From NCBI GenBank assembly GCA_018907035.1, contig JACCIC010000211.1:765501-829500 (forward strand): a stretch of 64,000 bases of DNA, in the 5' to 3' direction. The position numbers and the translations under genes were made by a program. This document shows, piece by piece, positions 1 through 13,080 of this stretch. This stretch comes from Sycobia sp. Sy_11 (lineage: Eukaryota; Arthropoda; Insecta; Hymenoptera; Epichrysomallidae). Below the pieces are notes generated by a model. That model saw only the letters and a list, made by a program, of their open reading frames with translations, had not been told where the DNA came from and ran no database searches. The first letter of the stretch is position 1. Each line of letters opens with the position of its first letter.

Positions 1-171
1 AATGTTGGAGAGAAAAATCGAGTAATAGGTGGAATAATATGGAGTTGAAATAAAGATTACGGCCGGAGAAAACGAATTCAACCAACTCGACGATTGATGT
101 AATGACGGAATTGTTGTAGAGAAGCACAAACCCAATGAGCCCTACGCACGATACACTTTGTATTCTTCCTA

Positions 172-173
<2 letters not shown>

Positions 174-207
<34 letters not shown>
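174..207. repeat. (TA)n microsatellite
   Basis: About 17 uninterrupted TA units in otherwise unremarkable sequence; the first 170 bases of the window hold no recognisable feature. Confidence 0.97.
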
Positions 208-209
<2 letters not shown>

Positions 210-1540
210 AGTCGAGCTTTCGTCTACACGTCGCGAACGGCGCTTTTAACTATACGTTTCCCTGCGTTTCGACTCGACCGAGTTAACCAGTCCATGTACT
301 TATGAATGAAACTTTGACCTAATGGGCAATATTTCCAGCACAAAAACCATTTTAATGCATCTTTAAAATTGCCCGTTAATCATTACACGTATTAGTAACG
401 TAGCGTAATCTTACGTTCCTCTGTTAATGCTGCACATTCACACTTATGGCTATAAATTCTATTTATCGAATAAAAAAAGGTCTCTATATTGATAACGTCA
501 CGGACGTAGGACATATAATTTAACACGGAATACTGTGTACAAGTAGTTAATTGCCGCAGTGAATCTTTAGAGTCGGATAGCACGCTACACTATCAAATAA
601 AGCATCGCGGCACGTATATTAAACATCTATCTAACTGTTTGCGCAATTATCATTAATTACGCGCGCTAAAAATAAAAGACTATGCGAAGGCTTTTGAGTA
701 TGGTAGATTTTACAATTTGTATTATATACACCCTTCAGTTTTATAAAGCATCATTGATAATTCTCTTCGGTTATCCCCGACGTTGACTCGGTCGTACGGT
801 CTACTAATCATCTCGCTGATTACCCGCATCGGATATTTTCGAAAATGCCAGAAGAAAGAAAAAAAACAATTTTCATTTTGTACGGTAGAAACAATTTGTA
901 ACAACGTGCATTAATATTAAAAGAATTCGCTACGGCGATGGTGCGAAATCGAATTATTCTTGCACGTTGTGAAATATTTCAAAAAAAAAAACTATTCGAA
1001 AATTATTTGAAAAATGTCCAGGACTGAATTTTTAAGTTATTTTGAAAGTTTATTTGTAAACACACGATAAAAGAATATTGGAAATTATTTCAGCAGAAAT
1101 TTAATCTTCGCGCAGGGCGTTTACGATATAGATAATATGTAGACCAAGAATGTTAATTAAAATTTGCAGATACAAATTATAGGTTAAATTTTATCCATTT
1201 TGTGTCTTTTTAACAATCCGATAACGCGATCGAACATTGACGTAAGTTTTTGGTAATTAATACAAAACAATAAAGTATATATCTTATGAATTATATTTTC
1301 TGTAATCCTTATAAAATAATAGCAGACTACATTATTGTAGAAATTACTGCTTGTCATTCTAAAAAAAGATTGTGTCAAATAATGAAAAATGTTAAATGTA
1401 CAGCCAAAATGTCCACTGAATTTTTTTTTTTTTTTAATCTGTATGCCGTCGTCAGACATTCAGTTTCAATTTTAATCAACGTTCTCGGCATTTATTATTT
1501 ACGACCTAATAAAAGAATCACTCCAACCGCTGAACGAAAT
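208..1540. other. AT-rich DNA without a recognised gene
   Basis: Mixed to AT-rich sequence. The open frames here are short and unlike any family I know. I see no RNA gene or mobile-element protein. Confidence 0.6.
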
Positions 1541-1708
1541 AGTGCGCTAATGAGGGCGATCGATGAAAAATACGCGCCGCCTGTTAAAAATATCGCGCGC
1601 GCGCGCGAAGCTTTGCTAAAACTTTCATCTAGCCGGGAAAATTTTCAGACGTCAACCCGAACATTCCATTCTGTACACGGAATTAATCGCCAAGCTCGAG
1701 AATCGTAA
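1503..1708 (+). other. Open frame with protein-like tail, unrecognised
   Basis: The 3' part of an open frame that starts at an ATG at 1286. The upstream half is AT-rich and includes a poly-Phe run from a T tract, so it looks like chance. The last 65 or so codons are more balanced in composition (for example AERNSALMRAIDEKYAPP followed by a Lys/Arg-rich helix-like stretch). I see no clear splice sites and no family match. It could be a fragment of an exon or plain chance. Confidence 0.15.
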
Positions 1709-1868
1709 AATTATCAGACCGAGTCATCCGAGGCTTACGAACAGTTTCTTCATACGATCCACCGCCGTTATTTTTGCCGATTCAAAAGCGCAGCGGCCCT
1801 CGCCCCGGAGGCAGACCTCGATCGCTGAATTTAACGACTTGGTTCGCTCGCGCCCTCCATTTATACAT

Positions 1869-1872
<4 letters not shown>

Positions 1873-1923
<51 letters not shown>
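1873..1923. repeat. (TA)n microsatellite
   Basis: About 25 TA units, the source of spurious Ile-Tyr open frames on both strands. Confidence 0.97.
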
Positions 1924-1930
<7 letters not shown>

Positions 1931-2200
1931 CTGCTTTTATTATCCCTTCGTCTGAGGGGGAAGGGTGGATTTGCAATTTCAGCAATGGTGAGGGCGCATA
2001 GGAAACGCCTCTCCCCACATTCAAGTTTCCTACTACAATACGTGGTACTGAAATACCTTGTATATAATGCATACAGAATCTCGTCTTAATAGTGTCCCCT
2101 TCTAACAGACGAATACATATATCTCGACAACAATAACAGATAGTAAAAGAAAAAGTATTAAACAGATAAGTTGTTGGTTTTTGCGGACGTCATCTCGTGC

Positions 2201-2238
2201 TGACCTTGATCAGAATCTTATCGTGAAACATCAAGGTC
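2201..2238. promoter_or_regulatory. Inverted pair of TCAAGGTC-type nuclear-receptor sites
   Basis: TGACCTTGA at 2201-2209 is the reverse complement of TCAAGGTCA, the known monomer site of NR5A (FTZ-F1/HR39) and ERR-type receptors. TCAAGGTC recurs at 2231-2238 in the opposite orientation. GACCTTGAT and ATCAAGGTC form a 9-bp inverted repeat with a 19-nt spacer. Binding is inferred from the motif only. Confidence 0.3.
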
Positions 2239-2946
2239 GTTTTCAATGTTAACTTTGTTTTATACCTTTTTTCTTTCTAACTGGATGAAGTTTTACGTAA
2301 ATAATGTCAAATACATCTATAGAAACTGAAAAAATGCTTAATTTTTGGTTATGTTACTAAATCGCTCTAAAAACGGATCAATTTCTATAGAGAATAACAT
2401 GGGTAGGCAAAAATTATCGGATGTAATAGACGATCATCTGATGTGACTAAATTATTAGACCCTGAAAGGGAAGAAACGAAAAATTTTATGCTTAGTTTTG
2501 TACATTCGTATTTGTACCTTATTTAACCACTAAAACATATGTAATCTCAAATAATTACTTATCAATTCTATATTATCAAATTTAAAATATTATATCTAAA
2601 AAATAATATAATATTCTGCATTATGTTATCTTATCTACTCTATATTATACTATCTAAAATAACTACGAAAACGTATCTTACATGTTGAAATTCGGGTGAA
2701 AATGATTTTCGATAATTACAAACTACACATTCACGGATACAGGTGCGTTTAACTTTTTCTACCTTCCAAATTCCCTCCTCTTTCAGAAAATGGGATAAAA
2801 AGTAAGGGTTTTTCCATTCCAAAAGGAAACAAAGTTCACCATCTAATTACACTGATTATTTACCTCAGAAATAAAGCCACCTTTATTTGTACCACATCAG
2901 TTACAGTGCCCAAGATGTTTACCTGTGGCTATGATAATCCAACATC

Positions 2947-2949
<3 letters not shown>

Positions 2950-3008
<59 letters not shown>

Positions 3009-3011
3009 TTA
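2950..3011. repeat. (TA)n microsatellite with TTTA interruptions
   Basis: About 24 perfect TA units, then an imperfect tail. It marks the left edge of a CpG-rich block. Confidence 0.96.
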
Positions 3012-3019
3012 TACTATAG

Positions 3020-3471
3020 AAGTCGAATCATCGCCCTATGGCATAACAGACGAGAGGACGCGCACAATGCCCGGCTGCGGGTCGCGCGAATCGCTAATGG
3101 AATACTCTAGTCGCCGGGCGGACGTGCACGCATCGTCGAAATCGGGGCGGTGGGGACGGGGGAGGGGGCGGGCGTTAATTCGCTCCCTCTCGCCATTAAT
3201 ACGAATAATCCTTCTAATGATTTCGTTCTTCCATCAAAGTACTGCCCGAGTGGCCCCTGTGAGAGGGGAGAGGGGTAGGAAAAGAGCGAATGCACACTAT
3301 ATATATACAGCCCAAATCTCGGCACGACCGGCCAGTTAATGCGGCTACATATAATTGTTTTGCTCCTGTTGCGACTCTTTCGCGATTTTTGTTTTCTTCC
3401 GGCCTCATTTACGGGTCGGAAATCCATTTATACACGTGTGTGTTTGTGTGTATGTGTGTGCGCGCGCGGGC

Positions 3472-3516
<45 letters not shown>

Positions 3517-3690
3517 GCGTCGATCGCATTAAGCGACGCTTCGTTCGAGCTTGAAGTGCTGCCGGGCTAATTTTACTTTTCCATACTGTTTGTTGCGCAG
3601 CGCTCGGACGCGAGCTGTTTTGCATTTCGGCAGATAATTGATACGCTTACCGTTCGATTTCGCTGTCGAGCGAACCGTGCAGCGTACTCG
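3020..3690. other. CpG-rich block
   Basis: GC- and CpG-rich between AT-rich flanks; contains a TG/CG/GA compound array. Open frames on both strands here are not protein-like. It may be regulatory or simply a high-GC isochore patch. Confidence 0.5.
3434..3512. repeat. Compound (TG)n-(CG)n-(GA)n array
   Basis: Imperfect TG repeats pass into GCGCGCG and then about 19 perfect GA units. Confidence 0.95.
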
Positions 3691-3841
3691 GTTTATATTT
3701 TTTCCTCTCGTTTTTGTTTGGACACAATGTTGGAAACAAACCAATTGTAAAATTCGCTGCTGATTACGAATGTGAAAATGCTGGAATAAGCTCGAACGGT
3801 GCAATAATTATAATGACAGAAATTTACCGGATTAAAGACAA

Positions 3842-3878
3842 TAAACTTTTAAAACAAACTTTTAAAACAAACTTTTCC
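3842..3878. repeat. 13-bp tandem repeat, nearly three copies
   Basis: AAACTTTTAAAAC is repeated with a 13-bp period; the last copy is partial. Confidence 0.8.
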
Positions 3879-5010
3879 TTTCTTAATGTAGAAAAGAAAC
3901 TCATTTTTACGAGACTTCTAGTTAGTTATGATTTACTTGATTCGCAATCTAAAACACACTCTTTAATAAAATTATAACAATTACTTATTGTAAAAGCAGT
4001 GTCAATAAAAAATTAAAGTAAAGTAAAGAGGAATGAATTATAATTACTTTATCTTTAATTTTCATATTGATTATTATTATTAATAATTGTTGTTTCATAT
4101 TTTATTTATAAATGTAAAAGAATATTTAATGTGAATAATCCAATAAAGTATAACTTAATGATGAAATTAAGTGAAATTAATTTCTCTAGCGTAGAGATTA
4201 TAAATATTTCCGCATTGTACAAAGAATTTTCTGAAATTTCAGTTAATAGCTTTTATAATGTCAAATAAGCACTTTTTATATAATAAACTCCCATTATTCC
4301 ATTCATTATGAAAAGATATTATGAACAGATAATTATTTTTCAGTCTAAAAGCCTTTGTATATTCATTTTATATTATACTGTTAAAAAATAGTTTGCATAA
4401 TATATTAGAATATCAAACATTTATAATATCACCGTTCAAAAAAAATTATTTCAATAAAATATGTAAAATAAATAATACACATTGCATAATTAAATTATGA
4501 AAGTTTTTTATTGATTATTTAATCTTCTTTTTAATGCTATAATGAAGATTCAATTTTTCGCTGTATTTGTATTCACTGCGAAGAAAACCACAAAATTTTT
4601 TGTTCCGGCAAAAAATTTACTTTCATTCAAATCTTATCTTATCTCATTATTTAAAATCTTTTAATCCTGTCTTTATGATGGCTTCTGGACTATTGCCGTT
4701 CTTCAATACTTATCTCTTTATAGAAGATAGTTAAATCTTAAATTGCAACTGTTATATCTTTAACAATCATGGCAAGGGCAAGCTATGATTTTTTTTTTTT
4801 GAACACGAACTTTACGATATGTAAATAAAGTATTTATAACTAAACACTATTAATTTAATTTTTACTGTATAAATATCGGAGACAATGAAAGTGGAAATAC
4901 AAAACCATATGTTTTGAACACAGATTTTCTTACATTTTATTGAAAATTTAGTAATAAAAAAAAATTTGAAAACTCACTTCATTTGATGAAAATTTAATTC
5001 TATCCGGATC

Positions 5011-5013
<3 letters not shown>

Positions 5014-5060
<47 letters not shown>
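5014..5060. repeat. (TA)n microsatellite
   Basis: About 23 TA units lying directly beside a second, palindrome-bounded TA tract. Confidence 0.97.
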
Positions 5061-5061
<1 letters not shown>

Positions 5062-5065
<4 letters not shown>

Positions 5066-5093
5066 CCATATATATATATATATATATGGCAAA
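5062..5093. repeat. Perfect 32-bp palindrome with TA core
   Basis: TTTGCCA, then nine TA units, then TGGCAAA: a perfect inverted repeat able to extrude as a hairpin or cruciform. It follows the TA array at 5014 after a single A. Confidence 0.9.
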
Positions 5094-6107
5094 AATTATT
5101 ACAATTAAGCAAAAACAAGACAAAGAAAAATACATAATAATTTCACATAATTTTTAAGAATAATTAATGAATTTTTTATAACATATTAGATTTGAAGTAT
5201 TAAATTTTTCTGAGCTTTATTATTTGTCAATCATTTAGGGATTGCAATAATCTTCTTAAACTATTTAACAGTTTTTACGTGCGTGCAAACTTTGACAATT
5301 ACGTGAAGTAGAATTAATCTAAAATTCTGGTTGTAATGTACCTGTATATACGAGTAGAAAAAATCTTAGATATAGAAATGTGTGGATAGTATTAAAAGTC
5401 AAAATGTTGAATCTAAAAAAGTATGTTTACGTTCTTAAATAAATCCATACCTATAAATGCATTGTTTAACTAATCGTGCATTTAAAAAGATTGTTCGTTG
5501 CATTCATACCTTGCCATTTAGCGATCAATGATATTTAATGGATGTGTTTTTTTTTATCAAATCTATATATAGCATAAATATTGATGAGCTAAATTTGTTG
5601 TCGATTTGATTGAAGGTAATGTACTTTTACAGTTCAAACTAACTTTGTGGCTACTCTCGTTTCATCCAGTCTTGAATCGACCTCAGTAGAATAAATTTAT
5701 ATTATGAAAAATATTATATAAGTAATAATAGGTATTTTTGATCAATTGTGTAACGTTAGACTAATATTGCATTTTTATATCTTCTATTCGAGTTATATTC
5801 TTATATCGTGATCAATGAATAATTATTAACAGTTTCAAAAATTTGTAAACGAAAACTTAAAACTTAAAACTTAACAGCTACTACCTTAAAATATAATAAA
5901 ATTATATATGTGTGTGTGTGTGTGTGTTGTGCGTGCACATATATATCAAAATAAATTATAAAAAAAACATATAAGATGCTTAACATAAGCCGCATTAGCT
6001 CTGCTCCCAAGCAAGTACCCAAAGTCGCACTGACTCGCCTCGTTTCCCTCCATCAGTATTCACAAAAGAAAAGTACCCGGCGCGTGTGCGCAAAGCCGCA
6101 CGCAAAA

Positions 6108-6110
<3 letters not shown>

Positions 6111-6158
<48 letters not shown>
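6111..6158. repeat. (TA)n microsatellite
   Basis: About 24 TA units at the start of a CpG-rich block. Confidence 0.97.
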
Positions 6159-6159
<1 letters not shown>

Positions 6160-6199
6160 CAACAATAGGACCCGACAAAAGAAAAGGGGTAAAGAGCAG

Positions 6200-6870
6200 C
6201 GGAAATAGCAGAAAGAGCACGTGAGCCACGTTATATATAGTCGGCTGATGATGCACTTGCGCGCGCGTGTACGTGCATCCGTGTGTATAGGCGTAGAGAG
6301 CGCGGTGAGCGCGGCGTAGACGCGCGCGATGCGCGGCCCGGGACAATGGGGCGATTAAGGACATCGGGGAGAACGACCTTTTTATCCGTTCTCTCGCGCC
6401 GCCTCGCTGTTTCGGCCGCTGCCGCCGCGGGCGGCGCGATCGTCTCGCGAGAGAACGGGACGGACACGGCTTCCGTATGCATCTACGACGTATGCCGGGG
6501 ATGAAGGCAGTACGCGCGCGTTCGCGCGTCTGCGTATAGGTACGGGTCCGTGTATACACGTGTATGGGCACGCGCGCGCGCGCGCGCGCGGACCAGGCCA
6601 CTGCGGCGACGATAACGCGTTACACGACCACTACGGTGAGATGACTTGGTCGGTGCGCATAATGCGCATCTTTATTCTCCCCCCGGCCCGCGCGAGCTGT
6701 CCCGATTCTCATACTTGTCAATGGGTGTGCATATGTATATATATATAGTTTTGCCTCCCACAATATTGACCTCGTACTCGACTCCCAGTTGCGCCTTGTT
6801 CGCCTTAAGGAGGCTTTACGTAACGTACGTTGATCTTTTTGTGTTCGACAGAGGGGCCGCATGGTACGTG
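6200..6870. other. CpG-rich block with (CG)n run
   Basis: One of the most CpG-dense parts of the window, with an almost pure CG dinucleotide run at about 6570-6590. Long open frames on both strands (one of 182 codons on the minus strand) consist of Arg/Ala-rich chance translation plus the TA array. No family signature seen. Confidence 0.6.
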
Positions 6871-6879
6871 CTTAATCAC

Positions 6880-9130
6880 ATTTTCTCGAAAAATTCAATG
6901 ATGAATTTTGCCAATTAATAAACATTTTCGTAATTTACGAGAAGATTATTTAGAAAATTATTGATATATTTTCATTTGAGTTTGAAATTTTATATATAAA
7001 TAATTATTGATTTGGGATAAGCCCTGATAAGATCGATTTCATTATTGTTTTTATACACATTGAGAAGTGCTCGAGTGTAAATAAAAATATTATACTAAAT
7101 TACAATATAATTATAAAAAGTTATAATATAAAATTACTTAGCAATCGTTATTGTATTTTAATTACTCTCCATTATGGTTACTCCCCTTTCTTTATCGTTT
7201 TAAGGGTAAGCTAATTATTTCTTTACTCTCATGATTTCAAAAGAATTTAACCGAAATAGACGAAAATTAGAAGTTTAGACAATTCATAGCAATGATATGT
7301 TAACTTTTCTGTGATGGAATATAAAAACGAGTTGCAGAATTATTGTAAGCATATAATCCTAATAACATAACAAGCTCGAAATCTAAGAAAATATTTACGC
7401 ACCCGCAGTAATGAGTCGATAAATAGAATCTTGCGATGCATGGAATAAAAATTTAATATATAGGCTCCTGATGTCCTCCGCGCAGTCAAGCGGTCAATAT
7501 GTATCTATGAAGCTACATTTAAACATTGATAACTAATATTTATATATCCACGAGACATAAATAAAGCAACGTATCCATATACTTGGATTTGCCTATTTAC
7601 TTTTTCACATTCAGCATGCTCATCTCCATAGTCAATGATAATTCGATAAATTCTTTTTTACGATTTTTTAACGGAGTATAATTTTTTTTTTGTATCTATA
7701 GGTATCTATAAGTGTAATAAAAAAAATATTAAATGAGAATAAAATTTGTAAGATTAGAAATAATTTGTTTGTGTTAAGTAAAGTTGATTTGAAAATATTA
7801 ATAGTTTTCAGATATGTAACTGGTTAGTTCATTCATTCGGTAATTTTCAGATTTACAGCTATATTCGTCCATTCCGTGTATGGAAATGTCATAAGAAAGA
7901 TGAAAAAATCGATTTTCTTTGGCGCTCCTCTAAAAAGTTAAGAAATTTGCCGTAAAATATGCTTCAAAAAGTCTTGAATCGAAAATCGAACTTCTTATTT
8001 ATTTTCTCTTTCTTTTTTCGAGATCGTCGTGTTCCGCGTATAGCATCCGCACGTTATGCATATATCGATTTTCAAAACTTAAAAATTTGAAAACTGACCA
8101 CCAATGATTGCTCAAAAACTGATTTAGCTAAAATTTTTAGTGTTTTTATTTCTTTATACGTTAGATTATACGTTAGTTAAAAACAGAACTTTTTTTAGAT
8201 TCTTTATTTATACCTCCGTGTAATGATTGCGTTAAATCTTCTTTGTTAAAAAAAAATGTATTTTAATGCGTATTTTGGCCGTGTAAATGTAATTACCCCC
8301 TCAAAGCCACTATTCTACACACCGTATCATTATTGTACTTTTTATTGTACTAATTAGTAATAGAATAAAATAAATCTATTGTAATACTTGGAAAGTCAAA
8401 TTTAAAAGAAAAGAATCAATTAATGTATTTGTTTATTACATTGCTTACATAGCTTCTTAGCAAACGAATGTTAATTAATTTTATAGTACTCCGTACCATA
8501 AATTCGTACTTGACGGATACTTCAGCGACCGATAAGTAATTCATTCTAAGCTGCCAATGCACCGCTAATTTCAGATCATATAGAATAGAGGATGTAGCTG
8601 TAAATCTGAGAATTACCGAATTAACAAACTGACCTATTACAAATCTTAAAAATATTAATATTTTCAATACAACTTTTATGAAATATGAAAAAATTATTAA
8701 AATTTTAATCTTACTAAATTTATTTTCATTTATTATTTTATTTATTACACTTACACGCATAAATACAAAATTTTTATATTCTTTAATTATAAGAACTTTA
8801 TTAATATTATTTATTATTTTCATTTTATTAAATATTAAAATATTTTATACTAAAAGAATTCTATCATATGTATATATTTTTAATAATAATTAAAATTTTA
8901 ATAATAATTATTAGTAATTGATTTTCGTTTTATATCATTGTGATGAAATTTTAATAACTTTAATTTGAACAATTTTTAGCTTAATCATAACATAACAATA
9001 ATTTTGCATGTAAAAATAATTAATAATAAAAATATCATTACGAAAAATTAATTGGATACAAATAACATTAAATAATATTGAATAGTTTATTAGATTTTGT
9101 TAGTCTTCTTTAGTAAGATTATTTATTCCT
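6880..9130. other. AT-rich stretch without a recognised gene
   Basis: AT-rich throughout. Two hydrophobic Ile/Leu/Phe open frames near 8416-8893 are what AT-rich DNA gives by chance. I see no mobile-element or RNA signature. Confidence 0.6.
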
Positions 9131-9139
9131 ATAAATGTT

Positions 9140-9529
9140 TCATTGTGTCGGCGAGTTTGGACCTGTTTCCATGAGTGTGGAAAGTTGACTGGCGGGCCAA
9201 CGGGGCTCTGCCGATGTTTCTAAGAAGTGCGAGTTAATGCGTATAGAAATATAAATCTTGTAATTACATAATAACAAATTTTTATTTATTAACCTGCGTT
9301 TATTTATTTTTATGAGATCTCTCAAAATGACAACGATAAGTTGATGCGAAAATTCGCAGTCAGATGTCGTCGATGTAGTTTTTGATTTCGACTGCTTTTT
9401 TTGTAGTTGAATGCAATTTTCATGAACATATTTCTGGTTATAAGATAATACAAGTGCATGATTAAATTCAGCATATGGCATGCAAAATTTGATCCATTCA
9501 AGTTCACATTGCCATTGTGTAAGTAGCAC
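9140..9529 (-). other. Unrecognised open frame, 129 codons
   Basis: Open on the minus strand, with mixed composition near the start (Trp-, Cys- and Gln-containing) and a Lys/Ile-rich middle. The C-terminal part (SAEPRWPASQLSTLMET) comes from a locally GC-rich patch. I cannot place it in any family and see no convincing splice sites. It could be a decayed mobile element or chance. Confidence 0.12.
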
Positions 9530-10154
9530 TCATGACCAAGCGCTGCTTAATGCGACTACCCATTTCATGGGACTTTTACCGACAATTTCAGCTGTAATGA
9601 CAATATTTCTGAACATCCACATTGTATTAAATCGATACAGAATTACGATTTGTTTTTAAGATAGCTAAGACTAGGCTTTGTTTTCTTCGTTTCGGCTTAT
9701 TACAAGCATTAATAATTAACCGACCACCGATTAACTGAGGCGATTGGTCTATAAGACTAAAAAAATATTTTCATAAACGTTTCAGCCGTAAGGTATTCAT
9801 GTTGCTTACGACAAAATAATCTTATTTCTCAAATAGGTGTGCGCGAGAGTACTTCGCTGCATTCTGCCCGACTTGTTTACATATGTGGGAGAAGGGGAGA
9901 GATAGAGAGAGGGACAGAGATGTAGAAAGAGAGACTCCCACAGTTACACGTACTGCGAGAAGAGGAAGAGATGGCGAACCGAACGGGAAACTAGATGCTC
10001 ATGTGTAGCCAAGAGGAATCGCGATAAGACACTGGGCCGGGGAAATCCATCGAGAGAGCCTGCAGGAGAGAGAAGACCAATGGTGATCATTAGGCAAATA
10101 GCCGCGCGCTATTATGCTCGACTCGCTCCTACACTCTATCTATCTCCACTTTCC

Positions 10155-10156
<2 letters not shown>

Positions 10157-10222
<66 letters not shown>
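10157..10222. repeat. (TC)n microsatellite
   Basis: About 30 TC units with one TATC interruption near the end. The purine-rich 9.88-9.99 kb stretch just upstream is a loose GA-rich tract. Confidence 0.97.
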
Positions 10223-10299
10223 GGCTCGCTTCTCTGTTGCTCACCGACGCTTTATCCGGGACGATCTTTCGGGGGATTAAAAACCCGCGGGATGTGTAA

Positions 10300-12460
10300 T
10301 AATGGATTGCCCGAAGTTTTGATTTTGGAAGCTTATGGATCAACGGGATCTGACATTGGTATATAGCTTTGGTCTTAATTTTTTTTTTTTCATTCTTTAA
10401 TGCTGAGTTAATCGAAGATGTGACACTACCTTATTATCCAGATTTTTTTTATCTGTCGATAATTAATGTTATTTCGTATAAAATCTTGGATTAATTATGC
10501 ATTCGTTTAGACAATTTTATAACTAAACTTATTATTTTTAAACTGGAAAAGAATGGCAAAATCTTTGATGTCTGTTTATAGTGTGAAAATTATGTGATTA
10601 CGGTATTTAAAGATTCATGTAATTGTGAAGTATGAAACGTATTTCAGCGAAATTCATTTATTTGTGCAAAATTAACAAATTTCCGCACCCTTATAATCCC
10701 ATCTTAAAATAAATATTACTGTTTCATCATTTATATTCAGTCTAATTAAAGAATATTAGAAAATAGCTTATGTAATAGCTAAACTAATTTTATCCTCATT
10801 TGACGTATAATTTTTGTAGTTTTATTAAATTAATTTACAAATACATTTTCTTTATTGTTTTCATAATTAATACTATGATTTAAAAAGAAAACAACCAATT
10901 TCTCTAAAATAAATAATAATAAAAGAAAAATCATCCACACCGTCATATTTTTCGCAATTTTAAGAAACGCTTTACATTTCTGTAAAATATTGCCCTTCGA
11001 GCATATGCGTGCTTTGATGAAAATGCGCGTTATATGCCGGCTGCTGGTATTAAAAATTAAGTACCGCTCTTGACGTCTCTGCGAAAAATTTATACGTCAG
11101 TAATAAATTTCACGTAGTTTTATGTTATATTTTTATCATATTTTTAATAAAATATATATTCTATATATTTTATAGGCTGCCGTAACTGATGAAATCTCTA
11201 TATTATTCCAAACGCGCAAATATAAAAATTTTACCCGTATCATAAATTTTCTACAGTAATATGTTTTAAATTTAATAACCGCACGCATATGCAAATATAC
11301 ATTTTACTGGAATACGTTAAGTTCATTTCGCAAGTTAATGGGAACGTAAGTTGATTTTAATGACTTTTAAAAACATACATTGAGTTGTACGAATCTACGA
11401 TGAAGCGAGAGGGGATGAAGGAAGAATTGTCGATCGCAAAGAATAGGTGTATTTGATTTGACGAATCTTTGATTCTAAATGTCTGCCGAAGTTAAATTTT
11501 ATCAGGGAACAAAGAAATTTCTATGCTTTTATTAAATTCGAAACATTTTATTTTGCATTCTGTACAATAAAATTTGTTAAAGATTAGGAAAACACTAAGG
11601 ATTTATTACAATTTAAAACAATTTAATATGGGTAAAATGTGATTTGAAACGATTTTTTGCTCTTTATCGATAAAATTGAGTTCAGTAGTTCCTTAAACAA
11701 TAAATCTAATGAATACTATTTGCGCTATTATTCCAGCAATGTCACGGTATTGTATTATATCATCATCTAGAAATATTCTACATGAATTATTTAATAATTG
11801 CTCATATGAATTTCGTTAAATAAACATTCTACGATAATTGAATTTATTGTCAAAACTATTCGTTAATATCGCTTGGAATTCGAACCTGATCGATTCAACA
11901 TCCGTGAGTTGCAGACCCGCTGTATAACAATGCATTGCTATCGCCACACACTATTGTAATAATAAAGAAATTCAAACCCCATTGTCCATGAATACTAAAC
12001 AGTAATTGATGTATCAATTATAATTTTGGTTACTGCATTGCATGCCTATAATCAAAGGCCCGATAAAAAGAACTTAATAATTTAATATAATTTAGCTGAT
12101 TATCTATTAGGTGCCGTGCTCTCTTATCGGAACAGCCATGATTTCAAATATAAGTTTACCGAATTGAAATTTGCGTAATAGCATTTAACGTAAATACATG
12201 AAAGACAGTGTCGTATCAAAGACGTATATATCTCGTACATTGCGTAGCATTTTGCTTGAGACGACGAGTGTTCAACTCATTCCTACCAATTGCAATAAGA
12301 AATAGCTTAGACACCCCCCTAGTCCTTATCCCTAAATACTAGAAATCGTAACAAAACCATCCAAAATCCCTGGCGCACTAAGGGTCAGGAATCAATAAAA
12401 TTCATTAATTACCATTAGACGCCAAGCGCATCCAAAGTAGTTCAAAGCTATATTATGTAC
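10300..12460. other. AT-rich stretch without a recognised gene
   Basis: No open frame of note, no transposon-protein relic and no long repeat was seen here on either strand. Confidence 0.6.
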
Positions 12461-12469
12461 TGCCTATGT

Positions 12470-12985
12470 CGTATCTTTGTTCTGCCCGCGCAGGAGCGTC
12501 CTCCCGCCCCCCACCCCACCTATTATTTCTGGGCATTACGTTGAGTGGGTGGGTGGATGGTGGCGGTGGGGGGAGGGGGAGATTCCGACTAGGAACGGAA
12601 CCTGTTTTTTGCCCAAGGTGGCCGGGCTCCTTTGTCACGTTCGCACGCGCCGAGGCCGTGGCGGTTCGACGGCTGCGGAAGATAACCAGCTCGCGCGCTC
12701 TATGCGGGACGATTGTTTGCGCGAGTTCGGCCGCGAGCGCGCGCGCCGGTGTGAGCGCTCAGGTTCCACGAGCGATACGTCCGTACAGCTGCAGGACGCG
12801 GCGTGGCGGACCAATGAATTAGGGGGTTTAACGTTTCGCGCGTTTTACGCATTAGTAAAATTGACCGTGCAAAGAGGGGGATCTCTGCGATCCCGAGATT
12901 TGCGGCCGAGCGGCCGTCCCGTTGGCCCGCGTCGATAGTCTGTTTTGCGCTACGGCGAAGGGTCGGTGCTAATATATACATACAT

Positions 12986-13036
<51 letters not shown>

Positions 13037-13080
13037 TACGGAACATTCGAGAGCAGTTCGTCGGAAAACGGGATAATCGA
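12470..13080. other. CpG-rich block ending in (CA)n
   Basis: Dense in CpG, with open frames of 110-150 codons in overlapping frames on both strands, as expected for GC-rich chance frames. It holds a CCAAT at about 12810. No family match. Confidence 0.5.
12987..13031. repeat. (CA)n microsatellite
   Basis: About 22 CA units. Confidence 0.97.

Larger units (their letters stand above)
3979..5975. other. Long AT-rich stretch without genes
   Basis: Strongly AT-rich, with frequent stops in all frames. It holds the palindromic TA tract at 5.0-5.1 kb, a short (AAAACTT)3 repeat near 5850-5873 and a (TG)9 tract near 5909-5927. Confidence 0.7.

Noticed and set aside
6053..6601. 182-codon minus-strand open frame in a CpG-rich block
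   Set aside because: Arg/Thr-rich translation of CG-rich DNA that runs into the TA array; opposite-strand frames are equally open.
8416..8893. Hydrophobic Ile/Leu/Phe frames suggesting a nuclear copy of mitochondrial DNA
   Set aside because: No mitochondrial gene motif could be recognised; very AT-rich DNA yields such frames by chance.
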